Shown here piece after piece: positions 1 to 8,422 of a stretch of DNA of 64,000 nt (within the stretch, counting starts at the first letter, position 1; every line of letters begins with the position of its first letter). The stretch lies in contig NZ_FMAC01000001.1 in the NCBI RefSeq assembly GCF_900094555.1, positions 1,116,001 through 1,180,000 on the forward strand, read 5' to 3'. This DNA is from Martinezella hainanensis. Its GTDB lineage: Bacteria; Pseudomonadota; Alphaproteobacteria; Rhizobiales; Rhizobiaceae. The translations under genes and the position numbers were made by a program. The notes below the pieces were generated by a model. That model was not told the DNA's origin. It saw only the letters and a program-made list of their open reading frames with translations, and did no database searches.

Positions 1-276
1 CGGATAGGCATAGACGCCACGATCGACGAAGCCCTGGCGGTAGAGGCAATCCCGCAATGCCAGCCAATAAAGCGTGCTGTTCGCATCCGGCGATCCGCGC
101 CGCCAGGAATAGGCTTCGGGCTCGCAACGATTGAGCGCCCTGTCGTATCTTGCCAGCACCACCGGATCGCTGTCGGCGCGAATGCCGCCGTGGTAGGTCT
201 GATAATTCGAAGGCGCCTCACCGGCAGAGACGCATGCCAGGCTCAAAATCGCTCCCAGCGCTAACATCATTTTCAT
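1..276 (-). CDS. Small exported protein, 3' end outside window
   Basis: An open frame reads leftward from an ATG at 276-274 to the window edge (92 codons visible, no stop). The N-terminus MKMMLALGAILSLACVSAG looks like a Sec signal peptide; the Cys before VSAG is only a poor lipobox because Ser rather than Leu sits at -3. The mature part is polar, with Cys in LNRCEPEAYSW and ALRDCLYRQG. A GGAG stretch lies about 10 nt upstream of the ATG. I do not recognise the family. The export call is inferred from the N-terminus only, and the gene is cut by the window. Confidence 0.6.
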   Translation of the reverse strand, partial: MKMMLALGAILSLACVSAGEAPSNYQTYHGGIRADSDPVVLARYDRALNRCEPEAYSWRRGSPDANSTLYWLALRDCLYRQGFVDRGVYAYP

Positions 277-489
277 GTGCTTCGATCTCCAACTAGCCGC
301 GTCCCGAAAAATTCGAGCGCAGGTCGAGAATAGTAGTCTTTTGAAAGATAGCCAATCACATGCTGCTGTTCGCTGCGATTGCGAGTTGAACGAAGCCTGC
401 GACACAAGTTCCTGCCACAAGCCGCTTGACTTCCGGCCGCGCCGTCATCCTACTGTCATATCAGCGCATCGATCATACGGGAGGACGAG

Positions 490-735
490 ATGACGGTGGT
501 GAAGCGGCAGTTCTACAAGAACCACAAGCCCAACGGCGATGAATATATGTTTCACCTCGCCCGCGACACCGAAAGCGGCGAGGTCTACGTCATCCGTCAG
601 GCGGATTATACCGTCGACGGCGGCAGCGAGAAGAGCATGACCCTCTATGAATTCCTGGCCGGGGGCGGCAACCGCCAGAATGCCCTGCTGCAGTTGATCG
701 GCTCGCTCGTCCCGGAAGCGGCTCAACAACATTAG
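490..735 (+). CDS. Hypothetical small cytosolic protein, 81 aa
   Basis: The frame starts at an ATG preceded by a strong GGGAGG Shine-Dalgarno (479-484). The 81-residue product is hydrophilic, with no signal peptide or membrane segment, and contains FYKNHKPNGDEYMF and a VYVIRQADYTV stretch suggesting a small beta-rich domain. It ends in PEAAQQH. The gene stands alone: the left neighbour is divergent and a 16-bp perfect hairpin at 786-824 lies downstream. I do not recognise the family. Coding is supported by the Shine-Dalgarno and normal amino-acid composition. Confidence 0.65.
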   Translation: MTVVKRQFYKNHKPNGDEYMFHLARDTESGEVYVIRQADYTVDGGSEKSMTLYEFLAGGGNRQNALLQLIGSLVPEAAQQH

Positions 736-785
736 AGCGTGTGGCGCAAGAACCGTGGATGGCCTTGCGACAGCGAGACGTGAAA

Positions 786-824
786 CGCTGAAATCGCCCG
801 GCGTGAATCCGGGCGATTTCAGCG
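786..824 (+). terminator. Perfect 16-bp hairpin
   Basis: CGCTGAAATCGCCCGG (786-801) and its exact reverse complement (809-824) flank a 7-nt loop. It sits 50 nt after the 81-aa gene and about 80 nt before the next gene. No T-run follows, so it may be an RNA-stabilising or processing hairpin, or a dispersed palindromic repeat, rather than a classical terminator. Confidence 0.45.
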
Positions 825-906
825 GGCTTCGGGTTTGAGCCCCGCCTCGGGTTGACTGCCACATTTGGATCGGCGAATTTGCTTGGGCTTGAAAGGAGCC
901 CCTCTT

Positions 907-1377
907 ATGCGATTCGCAGGCATTGCTTTTGGATTGACCGCCTTGGCCGCCACCTCAGCCGGTGCGGTAGAAAATTTTCCGTCGCAAGGCGTTACCGTCG
1001 TCAGCGGAAAATGTGCCAAACTCGTGGTCGGCAAGGTCGATGCCTCCAAAGGGTGCAAAGCCGAAATCGCCAGCGTGACCGGCCCCGACGGATCCGTGAC
1101 CTTCATCTTCACGTCCGGCGGCAAGATGCTTGGCTTCCAGGGCAACGGCAAGGGCATCAAGGCAGGCAGCCAGAAGGGAACAGCGCAGCTGCCGATCGAC
1201 GTCATCTCGACGGGTGCGGGCAACAAGATTTCCGGCAAAGTGGAGGCAAAAGGCGCCTGCACCTTCGCCAACCCCTATGCCGGCAAGCCGATCGCCATCG
1301 AATGCTCGGCGAAATCGACCGAAATGAGCTTCAACGGCAGCTTTACATCCGACGGCAAGGCACCTCGCCACAAGTAG
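907..1377 (+). CDS. Secreted hypothetical protein, 156 aa
   Basis: The start is the ATG at 907, chosen because AAAGGAGC lies about 9 nt upstream and because a clean signal peptide follows (MRFAGIAFGLTALAATSAGA, probable cleavage after AGA). An in-frame ATG at 865 would place residues ahead of the signal. The mature protein is Gly/Lys-rich and beta-prone, with Cys residues in GKCAKLVVGK, SKGCKAE, KGACTFAN and IECSAKS that could form two disulfides in the periplasm. It ends in KAPRHK. I do not recognise a family. Periplasmic or extracellular location is inferred from the signal. Confidence 0.7.
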   Translation: MRFAGIAFGLTALAATSAGAVENFPSQGVTVVSGKCAKLVVGKVDASKGCKAEIASVTGPDGSVTFIFTSGGKMLGFQGNGKGIKAGSQKGTAQLPIDVISTGAGNKISGKVEAKGACTFANPYAGKPIAIECSAKSTEMSFNGSFTSDGKAPRHK

Positions 1378-1410
1378 CGGCCATTCCCGCACGCACGGCC
1401 AATATCCGAG

Positions 1411-1662
1411 TTAGTGCCGCGGCTGGTTCTTTGGCTTCCGGCCATGATTGGCATCGGCCGGCGCCTCGCGCGACAGGTCTGCGCCATTGACATGAGCGGG
1501 AACATGCACATCCTCATGTGTCACGGGATGCAGGGTGAGATCCACCTGATGCGGCGGCAGAACCTGAGCTTGGCGTAACGTATTCGGCCGCGCCTTCTTC
1601 TGCCGCTCCGTCAGTTCCGGTTTTTGCGTTTGCGACTTGCGGTGAATGGGTGTCGGGCTCAT
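1411..1662 (-). CDS. Hypothetical basic protein, 83 aa
   Basis: The frame reads leftward from the ATG at 1662 (MSPTPIHRKSQTQKPELTER), with AGGAG about 10 nt upstream, which favours this start over longer in-frame ones reaching to 1839. The product is polar and basic, rich in Pro, Gln and His (VLPPHQVDLTLHPVTHEDVHV; C-terminus HGRKPKNQPRH), and looks largely disordered. There is no signal or membrane segment. It converges with the secreted-protein gene that ends at 1377. Function unknown. Confidence 0.5.
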   Translation of the reverse strand: MSPTPIHRKSQTQKPELTERQKKARPNTLRQAQVLPPHQVDLTLHPVTHEDVHVPAHVNGADLSREAPADANHGRKPKNQPRH

Positions 1663-1914
1663 CGGAGCTTCTCCTGTCTGTCGATATTGTCGGATGATGA
1701 TCCGCCTGTGGTGTCCAAGCGGTGGACGGCTCAAGATCGCCTTGAGGGCAAACGCAGCCCTTTCTGTTTGGTTCCTCCAATTCTCGCTATCAAGGACAGT
1801 TGTTATCGCCGCGATTTCAACTCTTGACCTGCATCGCAACTTGACTAACTATGGGCTATCTCCGCGCCTCCCTGACATCGGCGACGGATTGAACTTTGGT
1901 GCCGGGCCCCTCTG

Positions 1915-2030
1915 GCGAGAGTTTTCACGGCGCTCTCGCGATGTCGGTACCGCCTGCAGATGAGCCGGCGGACATCGTTTCCATGATCAGCTTGACCATG
2001 CCTCACCCGCATGCCGTCTTCGGTATGCGG
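1915..2030 (+). promoter_or_regulatory. Hairpin-rich leader of the DUF475 gene
   Basis: Three predicted stems lie in the 418-nt gene-free stretch before the DUF475 gene. They are GCGAGAG (1915-1921) with CTCTCGC (1933-1939); CGATGTC (1939-1945) plus CGCC (1951-1954) with GGCG plus GACATCG (1967-1977); and a 10-bp stem, 2007-2016 with 2021-2030, with a TCTT loop and one G-U pair. The first two share C1939, so they could be alternatives. This could be a metal- or pH-responsive leader. The conserved core of the yybP-ykoY Mn2+ riboswitch was looked for and not found. Confidence 0.35.
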
Positions 2031-2080
2031 CTATGTGCGCAATCCGGATGGATTCACACCCCTTGCGGCGAGGCGCGCCC

Positions 2081-3181
2081 ATGAGCTCGCCCACCGCTTC
2101 AAAATCCGTGCTCGGCTATTTCGGCTGGGCTTTTGCCGTTACCATCGGCGGCCTTGCCCTCGGCGCTCTGCTCGGCTGGAACACCACCGGCACCTTCAGC
2201 GGCCTTGCCACGGCTTTCTTCATCTGTGCCGTTCTGGCCGTCCTCGAAATCTCGCTTTCCTTCGACAATGCCATTGTCAATGCCAACAAGCTGAAGGAGA
2301 TGACGCCGGTCTGGCAGCATCGCTTCCTGACCTGGGGCATCATTATCGCCGTCTTCGGCATGCGGATCGTCTTTCCGCTGGCGATCGTCGCTATCGCCGC
2401 CTGGATCAACCCCTGGGAAGCGTTGAAGCTCGCCGCCACCAAGCCCGAGCAATATGCCGAGATCATGCAGGCGGCACATCTGCCGATCGCTGCCTTCGGC
2501 GGCACCTTCCTGATGATGGTGGGCCTGACCTATTTCTTCAATCACGAAAAGGACGTGCACTGGATCAGCTTCATCGAGAAGCGGATGGCGCATTTCGCCA
2601 CCGTCAAGGGCGTGGAGATCGCCTTCGTGCTGATCATGGTTCTCATTTTCACCTCGGTACTCGATGGTGATGATGCCACGACCTTCCTGCACGCCTCGAT
2701 CTACGGCCTCCTGACCTTCCTGCTCGTGGAGGTTCTGGCGGGCTTTCTGGATGCCTCACAAAGGACGATGAGTGCAGCGGCAAAGGGCGGTTTCGGCGCT
2801 TTCCTCTATCTCGAAATCCTCGACGCCAGCTTCTCCTTCGACGGCGTCATCGGCGCCTTCGCCCTTACCCAGAACCTCTTCATCATCGCGATCGGCCTCG
2901 GCATCGGCGCCATGTATGTCCGTTCCATGACGATCATGCTGGTGGAAAAGGGCACCCTCGCCCACTATCGCTACCTCGAGCACGGCGCCTTCTATGCCAT
3001 CCTGATCCTTTCGGTGATCATGTACGTGCAGACGCTGACGCATATCCCGGAAGTCATCACCGGCCTTGGCGGCGCGGCTCTGATCGGCATCTCGCTCTGG
3101 TCCTCCATCCGGTACAACAGGCGCAATGGCCTCAACCATGCGCCGGTGCACGATGAACAGCACGACAGGGCAGAAGCTTAA
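2081..3181 (+). CDS. DUF475 / TerC-like integral membrane protein
   Basis: This 366-residue polytopic membrane protein belongs to the DUF475 branch of the TerC-like superfamily. The paired acidic motifs within helices are visible: SLSFDNAIVNANK at about residues 58-70 and DASFSFDGVIGAF at about 240. These FDN/FDG acidic pairs are the expected metal-binding positions in TerC-type transporters, and some family members export Mn2+. About nine hydrophobic segments are seen. I chose ATG 2081 (GCGAGG upstream) because the in-frame start at 2033 adds a polar tail. The C-terminus is a hydrophilic, His-rich tail. The leader is hairpin-rich. Substrate is unknown; membrane location is secure. Confidence 0.85.
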   Translation: MSSPTASKSVLGYFGWAFAVTIGGLALGALLGWNTTGTFSGLATAFFICAVLAVLEISLSFDNAIVNANKLKEMTPVWQHRFLTWGIIIAVFGMRIVFPLAIVAIAAWINPWEALKLAATKPEQYAEIMQAAHLPIAAFGGTFLMMVGLTYFFNHEKDVHWISFIEKRMAHFATVKGVEIAFVLIMVLIFTSVLDGDDATTFLHASIYGLLTFLLVEVLAGFLDASQRTMSAAAKGGFGAFLYLEILDASFSFDGVIGAFALTQNLFIIAIGLGIGAMYVRSMTIMLVEKGTLAHYRYLEHGAFYAILILSVIMYVQTLTHIPEVITGLGGAALIGISLWSSIRYNRRNGLNHAPVHDEQHDRAEA

Positions 3182-3235
3182 TCTCCGACATGACGATGAT
3201 CATTGCCGTGGCCTCGCTGGCCTATGGCGGATCTT

Positions 3236-3270
3236 GAGAGGCAGAGTCGCTTCTATCGATTCTGCCTCTC
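3236..3270 (+). terminator. 10-bp inverted repeat after the DUF475 gene
   Basis: GAGAGGCAGA (3236-3245) pairs perfectly with TCTGCCTCTC (3261-3270) across a 15-nt loop, 55 nt after the DUF475 stop. There is no strong T-run, so termination is inferred. The remainder of 3271-3477 holds no recognisable gene and presumably carries the promoter of the next gene. Confidence 0.4.
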
Positions 3271-3477
3271 TCCTTCGGAAAAGCGCGTGCGGTCGGCTTT
3301 CATCGTGATTTCCGCGCCAAGATCGCCGAATGTTTACGCTGCTGGCATATTAGCGCTAGCGTTTTGCCAAAAAATATCGCAATGGCGATGAACGTTGTCG
3401 AGGGAGCATGACGGAAAGCGCAGCGGTTGTGCTTTTGACGATCCGCTCTCGGTTGAAGTGTCTAGGAGAGGCAGAGT

Positions 3478-4905
3478 ATGGCAGCAAAGATCGTTCCGGT
3501 GATCATGGCAGGAGGCAAGGGTACGCGGCTGTGGCCGCTGTCGCGCGCTTCCGCCCCGAAGCAATTCATCCAGTTCATCGGCGACAGGACGCTGTTTCAG
3601 AACACTTTGGAGCGTGTAGCCGATCCGGAGCTCTACGAAGCGCCGATCGTCCTGACCAATGAGGAATTCCGCTTCCTCGTCGCAGAGCAGGCCCGCGAAC
3701 TCGACCTGAAGCTCGCTGCCGTGCTGCTGGAGCCGATCGCCCGCAATACCGCCGCCGCCGTCGCCGCCGCCGCCGTACTCGTTACCGAGCTCTTCGGCAA
3801 GGACGCGATCATGCATGTGCTCGGCTCCGACTACGAGATCGACGCCAATACGACCTATTACGATTGCGTTCGTCTCGCGCGCGATACCGCCCTTCAGGGC
3901 AAGCTCGTCACCTTCGGCATCAAGCCGACGGAGCCGGCGACCGGCTACGGTTATATCGAAAGCGGCAAGGCGCTTGCGACCGGCGCTCATGCGGTCAAGC
4001 GCTTCGTCGAGAAGCCTGCCTTGGACAAGGCCAAGGAGATGGTTGCCAGCGGCCATTTCTACTGGAACTCCGGCATGTTCATGTTCTCCGCCGCCCAGCT
4101 TCTCGCCGAGATGAAGGAATTTGCGCCCGACGTCGAAAAGGCTGCCAGCAAGGCCGTCTCCAAATCGACGCGCGATCTGGATTTCACCCGCCTCGACGCC
4201 GACAATTTCTCCAAGAGCCCGGACATTTCCATCGACTACGCGCTGATGGAAAAGACGGCCAATGCCGCCGTCGTCCCCTCGCCCTTCACCTGGTCCGATC
4301 TCGGCAGCTGGGATGCGGTCTGGAAGGTTGGCAGCCGTGACGAAAGCGGCAACGTGTCGGCCGGCGCCACGACGCTGGTCAACACCAAGAATTCGCTCGT
4401 CATGTCGCACAGCCTTCATGTCGCCGTGCAGGGCCTTGAGGACGTCGCCGTCATCGCCAGCGAAGATGCGGTCTATGTCGGCCATCTCAAGGACAGCCAG
4501 GAAGTCGGCAAGCTCGTCAAGCTGCTGGCGAGCGAGAAGAAGACGGCCAAACTCACCGAAACGCATCCGACTTCTTACCGCCCCTGGGGCGGCTATACCT
4601 CCGTGCTGAACGGCGAGCGCTTCCAGGTGAAGCGCATCTTCGTGCTGCCGGGCAAGAAGCTGTCGCTGCAGAAGCATCACCATCGCTCCGAGCACTGGAT
4701 CGTCGTCAAGGGCACGGCGGAAGTCACTGTCGGCGAAAACGTGCAGATGCTGCGCGAAAACGAGTCGGTCTATATCCCGCTCGGCGAAGTGCATCGCCTG
4801 TCGAACCCTGGCAAGATCCTGCTGGAGCTGATCGAAGTGCAGACCGGCTCCTATCTCGGCGAAGACGACATCATCCGCCTCGTGGACGAATTCGGCAGAA
4901 GCTGA
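3478..4905 (+). CDS. manC: Mannose-1-phosphate guanylyltransferase / mannose-6-phosphate isomerase
   Basis: This 475-residue bifunctional type II enzyme makes GDP-mannose for surface polysaccharides in the cytosol. The nucleotidyltransferase signature AGGKGTRLWPLSR with APKQF is at residues 11-30, and FVEKP is at 176-180. The C-terminal third is a cupin-type isomerase domain, with LSLQKHHHRSEHWIVV as the metal-binding His/Gln/Glu cluster at about 400. Length is typical of ManC/AlgA. The start has AGGAG about 10 nt upstream. The gene stands alone and ends at a good rho-independent terminator. The rhizobial name noeJ is used for some paralogues; nothing here ties this copy to nodulation. Confidence 0.93.
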   Translation: MAAKIVPVIMAGGKGTRLWPLSRASAPKQFIQFIGDRTLFQNTLERVADPELYEAPIVLTNEEFRFLVAEQARELDLKLAAVLLEPIARNTAAAVAAAAVLVTELFGKDAIMHVLGSDYEIDANTTYYDCVRLARDTALQGKLVTFGIKPTEPATGYGYIESGKALATGAHAVKRFVEKPALDKAKEMVASGHFYWNSGMFMFSAAQLLAEMKEFAPDVEKAASKAVSKSTRDLDFTRLDADNFSKSPDISIDYALMEKTANAAVVPSPFTWSDLGSWDAVWKVGSRDESGNVSAGATTLVNTKNSLVMSHSLHVAVQGLEDVAVIASEDAVYVGHLKDSQEVGKLVKLLASEKKTAKLTETHPTSYRPWGGYTSVLNGERFQVKRIFVLPGKKLSLQKHHHRSEHWIVVKGTAEVTVGENVQMLRENESVYIPLGEVHRLSNPGKILLELIEVQTGSYLGEDDIIRLVDEFGRS

Positions 4906-4932
4906 TTGCAAGCAACCAGATCAAGATTTCAG

Positions 4933-4963
4933 AACGGCGGGCGAAAGCTCGCCGTTTTTGTTT
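4933..4963 (+). terminator. Rho-independent terminator of manC
   Basis: A 10-bp stem (4933-4942 with 4947-4956, one G-U pair) closes on a GAAA tetraloop and is followed by a T-rich run. It begins 27 nt after the manC stop. Confidence 0.85.
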
Positions 4964-5088
4964 CGGCGTTACACGGCAGGACTTTTCGAAGCGCTGGGAG
5001 ACACCTTGCTTTCTTTCGCTGCATTGCACACACTACCCCAAGGGAACAGCAATCACCGCACAACGATGCGGATTAGGCGAAGAGACAT

Positions 5089-8000
5089 ATGGCGATCAAG
5101 GCGAGCATCTATCATCTCACCCATTACATCTACGACAATCCGGTCCGCCTCGGCCCCCAGATCATCCGCCTGAAACCCGCTTCGCATTCCAAGACCCGCG
5201 TGCTCAGCCACGCGCTCAAGGTTACGCCGTCGAACCATTTCGTGAACCTCCAGCAGGACCCCTACGGCAATTATCTCGCCCGCTTCGTCTTTCCCGATCC
5301 GGTGACCGAACTGAAGATCGAGGTCGATCTCGTCGCCGATATGACCGTTTACAATCCCTTCGACTTCTTCGTCGAAGAGGAAGCCACCAAATGGCCCTTC
5401 GATTATCCCGAGACCATCCGCGAGGATCTATCGATCTATATGAAGCCGGAGGAGCCAGGCCCCAAGCTGAAAACCTTCCTCGCGACGCTCGACCGTTCCG
5501 AACAAAAGACCGTTGACATGATCGTCGGCCTCAATGCTCGCTTGCAGCAGGAGATCGGCTACGTCATCCGCATGGAAGCCGGCGTACAGACGCCCGAAGA
5601 GACGCTGGAAAAAGCCAAGGGTTCCTGCCGTGACACGAGCTGGCTGCTGGTGCAGGTGTTGCGTCACCTCGGCCTTGCTGCCCGTTTCGTCTCCGGCTAC
5701 CTCATTCAGCTCACGCCTGACCTGAAGGCGCTCGACGGCCCCTCCGGCACCGAGGTCGATTTCACTGATCTGCATGCCTGGGCGGAAGTCTATCTTCCCG
5801 GCGCCGGCTGGGTCGGCCTCGACCCGACTTCGGGCCTGCTCACCGGCGAAAGCCACATCCCGCTCGCGGCCACGCCGCACTACCGCAATGCCGCACCGAT
5901 CTCCGGCGGTTATTTTGGCGAGGCCAAGACCGAATTCGATTTCGACATGAAGGTCGCCCGCGTCGCCGAGCATCCGCGCATCACCAAGCCCTTCTCCGAC
6001 GAAAGCTGGGATGCCTTGAACGCGCTCGGCGAAAAGGTCGACGCGATCCTCAAGCAAGACGACGTGCGCCTGACCATGGGCGGCGAGCCGACGTTCGTGT
6101 CGATCGACGACTTCCAATCCGACGAATGGAATACGGCTGCCGTCGGTCCGACCAAGCGCGAAAAGGCCGATACGCTGATCCGCCTTCTGCGCGAACGCTT
6201 CGCGCCGAACGGCTTCCTGCATTACGGCCAGGGCAAATGGTATCCCGGCGAAAGCCTGCCGCGCTGGACCTTCTCGCTCTATTGGCGGCGCGACGGCCGA
6301 CCGATCTGGTCAAACCCCGATCTGATCGCCGATGAGGGCCGCAATTATAGCGTCACCGAAGACGATGCCGGCCGTCTGTTGACGGCGATCGCCGGCGAAC
6401 TCGACATCGACCCTGACTACGTGTCCCCCGCCTTCGAAGATCCGGCCGAATGGCTGGTGAAGGAAGCAAATCTACCCGACAATGTCGACCCTTCGAACTC
6501 GAAGCTGAAGGACCCGGAGGAGCGCTCACGCATGGCCCGCGTTTTCGAGCGCGGCTTGACGCGCCCGACGGGCTATATCCTTCCCATCCAGGCATGGAAT
6601 GCACGCGCCAGCGGCGGCCGCTGGACGAGCGAGAAGTGGCGCACGCGCCGCGGCCGCATCTTCCTGACGCCCGGCGACAGCCCGGTCGGCTATCGCCTGC
6701 CGCTGAATTCGCTCGGCTGGATACCGGCATCGCAATATCCCTACATCAACCCGATGGACCCTACGATCCCGCGCGACGCGCTGCCGGATTACAACGAGGA
6801 CAAGGGCCGGCCGCTGCAGGCTGCCCATTTCCAGCCCTTCACCGGCCAGCAGCCGATCATGCCGCAATCCCTCGATGAGATCGGCGGCTATGTCCGCACG
6901 GCCATCAGCGTCGAACCGCGAGACGGACGCCTCTGTATCTTCATGCCGCCGACGGTCAGCGTCGAGGAATACCTCGATCTCGTCGCCTCGGCCGAACGCG
7001 CCGCGGCCGCTCTGAATTTGCCTGTGCATATCGAGGGCTATCCGCCACCGCAGGACGAGCGCATCAATGTCATCCGCGTCGCTCCAGACCCCGGCGTGAT
7101 CGAGGTGAACATCCATCCTGCATCAAGCTGGAAGGAAGCCGTCGATATCACCACGGCGGTTTATGACGAGGCACGCGCCAGCCGGCTGGGCACCGACAAG
7201 TTCATGATCGACGGCCGCCACACCGGCACCGGCGGCGGCAACCATGTCGTCGTCGGCGGCCGCAGTACCATGGACAGCCCGTTCCTGCGCCGTCCCGACC
7301 TGTTGAAGAGCCTGGTGCTGCACTGGCAGCGCCATCCCTCGCTCTCCTATCTCTTTTCCGGCATGTTTATCGGTCCCACAAGCCAGGCGCCGCGCATCGA
7401 CGAGGCCCGCCACGACAGCCTCTATGAACTCGAAATCGCGTTGGCCCAGGTGCCGGCGCCGGGCCGCGGGCTGCAACCGCTTCCGTGGCTGGTGGACCGG
7501 CTCTTCCGCAATCTTCTGACCGATGTTACCGGCAACACCCACCGCTCGGAAATCTGCATCGACAAGCTGTTTTCGCCTGACGGACCGACGGGACGTCTCG
7601 GTCTTGTCGAATTCCGCGGCTTCGAAATGCCGCCGAATGCTCGCATGAGCCTTGCCCAGCAATTGCTGGTGCGCGCGCTCATCGCCCGCTTCTGGCGCAA
7701 TCCGATCGATGGCCGATTCGTGCGCTGGGGCACGACGCTGCATGATCGCTTCATGCTGCCGCATTACATCTGGCAGGATTTCCTCGACGTACTCTCGGAT
7801 CTCCGCGAAAACGGTTTCGACCTGCGGCCGGAATGGTTCCAGGCGCAGCTCGAATTCCGCTTCCCCTTCTGCGGCGAAGTCGAGTATGAGGGCAGCAAGC
7901 TGGAGCTGCGCCAAGCGCTGGAGCCGTGGCATGTCATGGGCGAAGAAGGTGCGATCGGCGGCACCGTCCGTTATGTCGATTCGTCGGTCGAGCGACTGCA

Positions 8001-8409
8001 GGTTCGCTTCGAAACATCAAATCCCTCCCGCTATATGGTAACCTGCAACGGCCGCCCTGTGCCGCTGACGCCAACGGGAATGGCGGGTGTCTCGGTCGCC
8101 GGCGTGCGCTACAAGGCATGGCATCCGGCCTCGGGCCTGCACCCGGTTCTGCCGATCGATACGCCGCTGACCTTCGATATCTATGATACATGGTCGCAGC
8201 GCTCGATCGGCGGCTGCATCTACCACGTTGCCCATCCGGGCGGCCGGAACTACGACACATTCCCCGTTAATGGCAACGAGGCGGAAGCGCGACGTCTTGC
8301 GCGTTTCGAGCCTTGGGGGCATACAGCGGGTGGCTATGCCGTAAGACCGGAGACCGCATCGGTGGAATTCCCGCTGACGCTCGATCTCAGGCGACCGGCA
8401 GGAATTTGA
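5089..8409 (+). CDS. Transglutaminase-like / DUF2126 fusion protein
   Basis: This 1,106-residue protein has a bacterial transglutaminase N-terminal beta domain (residues 1-85), then a transglutaminase/protease core with the full triad: Cys in [10 protein letters not shown] at about 180, His in [10 protein letters not shown] at about 229 and Asp in GLDPTSGLL at about 245. The rest, about 330-1,100, is DUF2126, with the landmarks MGGEPTFVS and [14 protein letters not shown]. Comparative genomics has proposed amide-ligase chemistry for such modules; no substrate is known to me. No signal peptide is present, so it is probably cytosolic. It is first of three same-strand genes with gaps of 13 and 4 nt, so probably one operon. 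Confidence 0.9.
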   Translation: MAIKASIYHLTHYIYDNPVRLGPQIIRLKPASHSKTRVLSHALKVTPSNHFVNLQQDPYGNYLARFVFPDPVTELKIEVDLVADMTVYNPFDFFVEEEATKWPFDYPETIREDLSIYMKPEEPGPKLKTFLATLDRSEQKTVDMIVGLNARLQQEIGYVIRMEAGVQTPEETLEKAKGSCRDTSWLLVQVLRHLGLAARFVSGYLIQLTPDLKALDGPSGTEVDFTDLHAWAEVYLPGAGWVGLDPTSGLLTGESHIPLAATPHYRNAAPISGGYFGEAKTEFDFDMKVARVAEHPRITKPFSDESWDALNALGEKVDAILKQDDVRLTMGGEPTFVSIDDFQSDEWNTAAVGPTKREKADTLIRLLRERFAPNGFLHYGQGKWYPGESLPRWTFSLYWRRDGRPIWSNPDLIADEGRNYSVTEDDAGRLLTAIAGELDIDPDYVSPAFEDPAEWLVKEANLPDNVDPSNSKLKDPEERSRMARVFERGLTRPTGYILPIQAWNARASGGRWTSEKWRTRRGRIFLTPGDSPVGYRLPLNSLGWIPASQYPYINPMDPTIPRDALPDYNEDKGRPLQAAHFQPFTGQQPIMPQSLDEIGGYVRTAISVEPRDGRLCIFMPPTVSVEEYLDLVASAERAAAALNLPVHIEGYPPPQDERINVIRVAPDPGVIEVNIHPASSWKEAVDITTAVYDEARASRLGTDKFMIDGRHTGTGGGNHVVVGGRSTMDSPFLRRPDLLKSLVLHWQRHPSLSYLFSGMFIGPTSQAPRIDEARHDSLYELEIALAQVPAPGRGLQPLPWLVDRLFRNLLTDVTGNTHRSEICIDKLFSPDGPTGRLGLVEFRGFEMPPNARMSLAQQLLVRALIARFWRNPIDGRFVRWGTTLHDRFMLPHYIWQDFLDVLSDLRENGFDLRPEWFQAQLEFRFPFCGEVEYEGSKLELRQALEPWHVMGEEGAIGGTVRYVDSSVERLQVRFETSNPSRYMVTCNGRPVPLTPTGMAGVSVAGVRYKAWHPASGLHPVLPIDTPLTFDIYDTWSQRSIGGCIYHVAHPGGRNYDTFPVNGNEAEARRLARFEPWGHTAGGYAVRPETASVEFPLTLDLRRPAGI

Positions 8410-8422
8410 GACGGAACCATGC

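Noticed and set aside
1915..2030. yybP-ykoY Mn2+ riboswitch before the TerC-like gene
   Set aside because: Stems exist but the conserved GGGGAGUAG-type core was not found.
3334..4911. 525-residue antisense frame opposite manC
   Set aside because: High-GC shadow of manC with Asp/Arg-rich composition and no motif.
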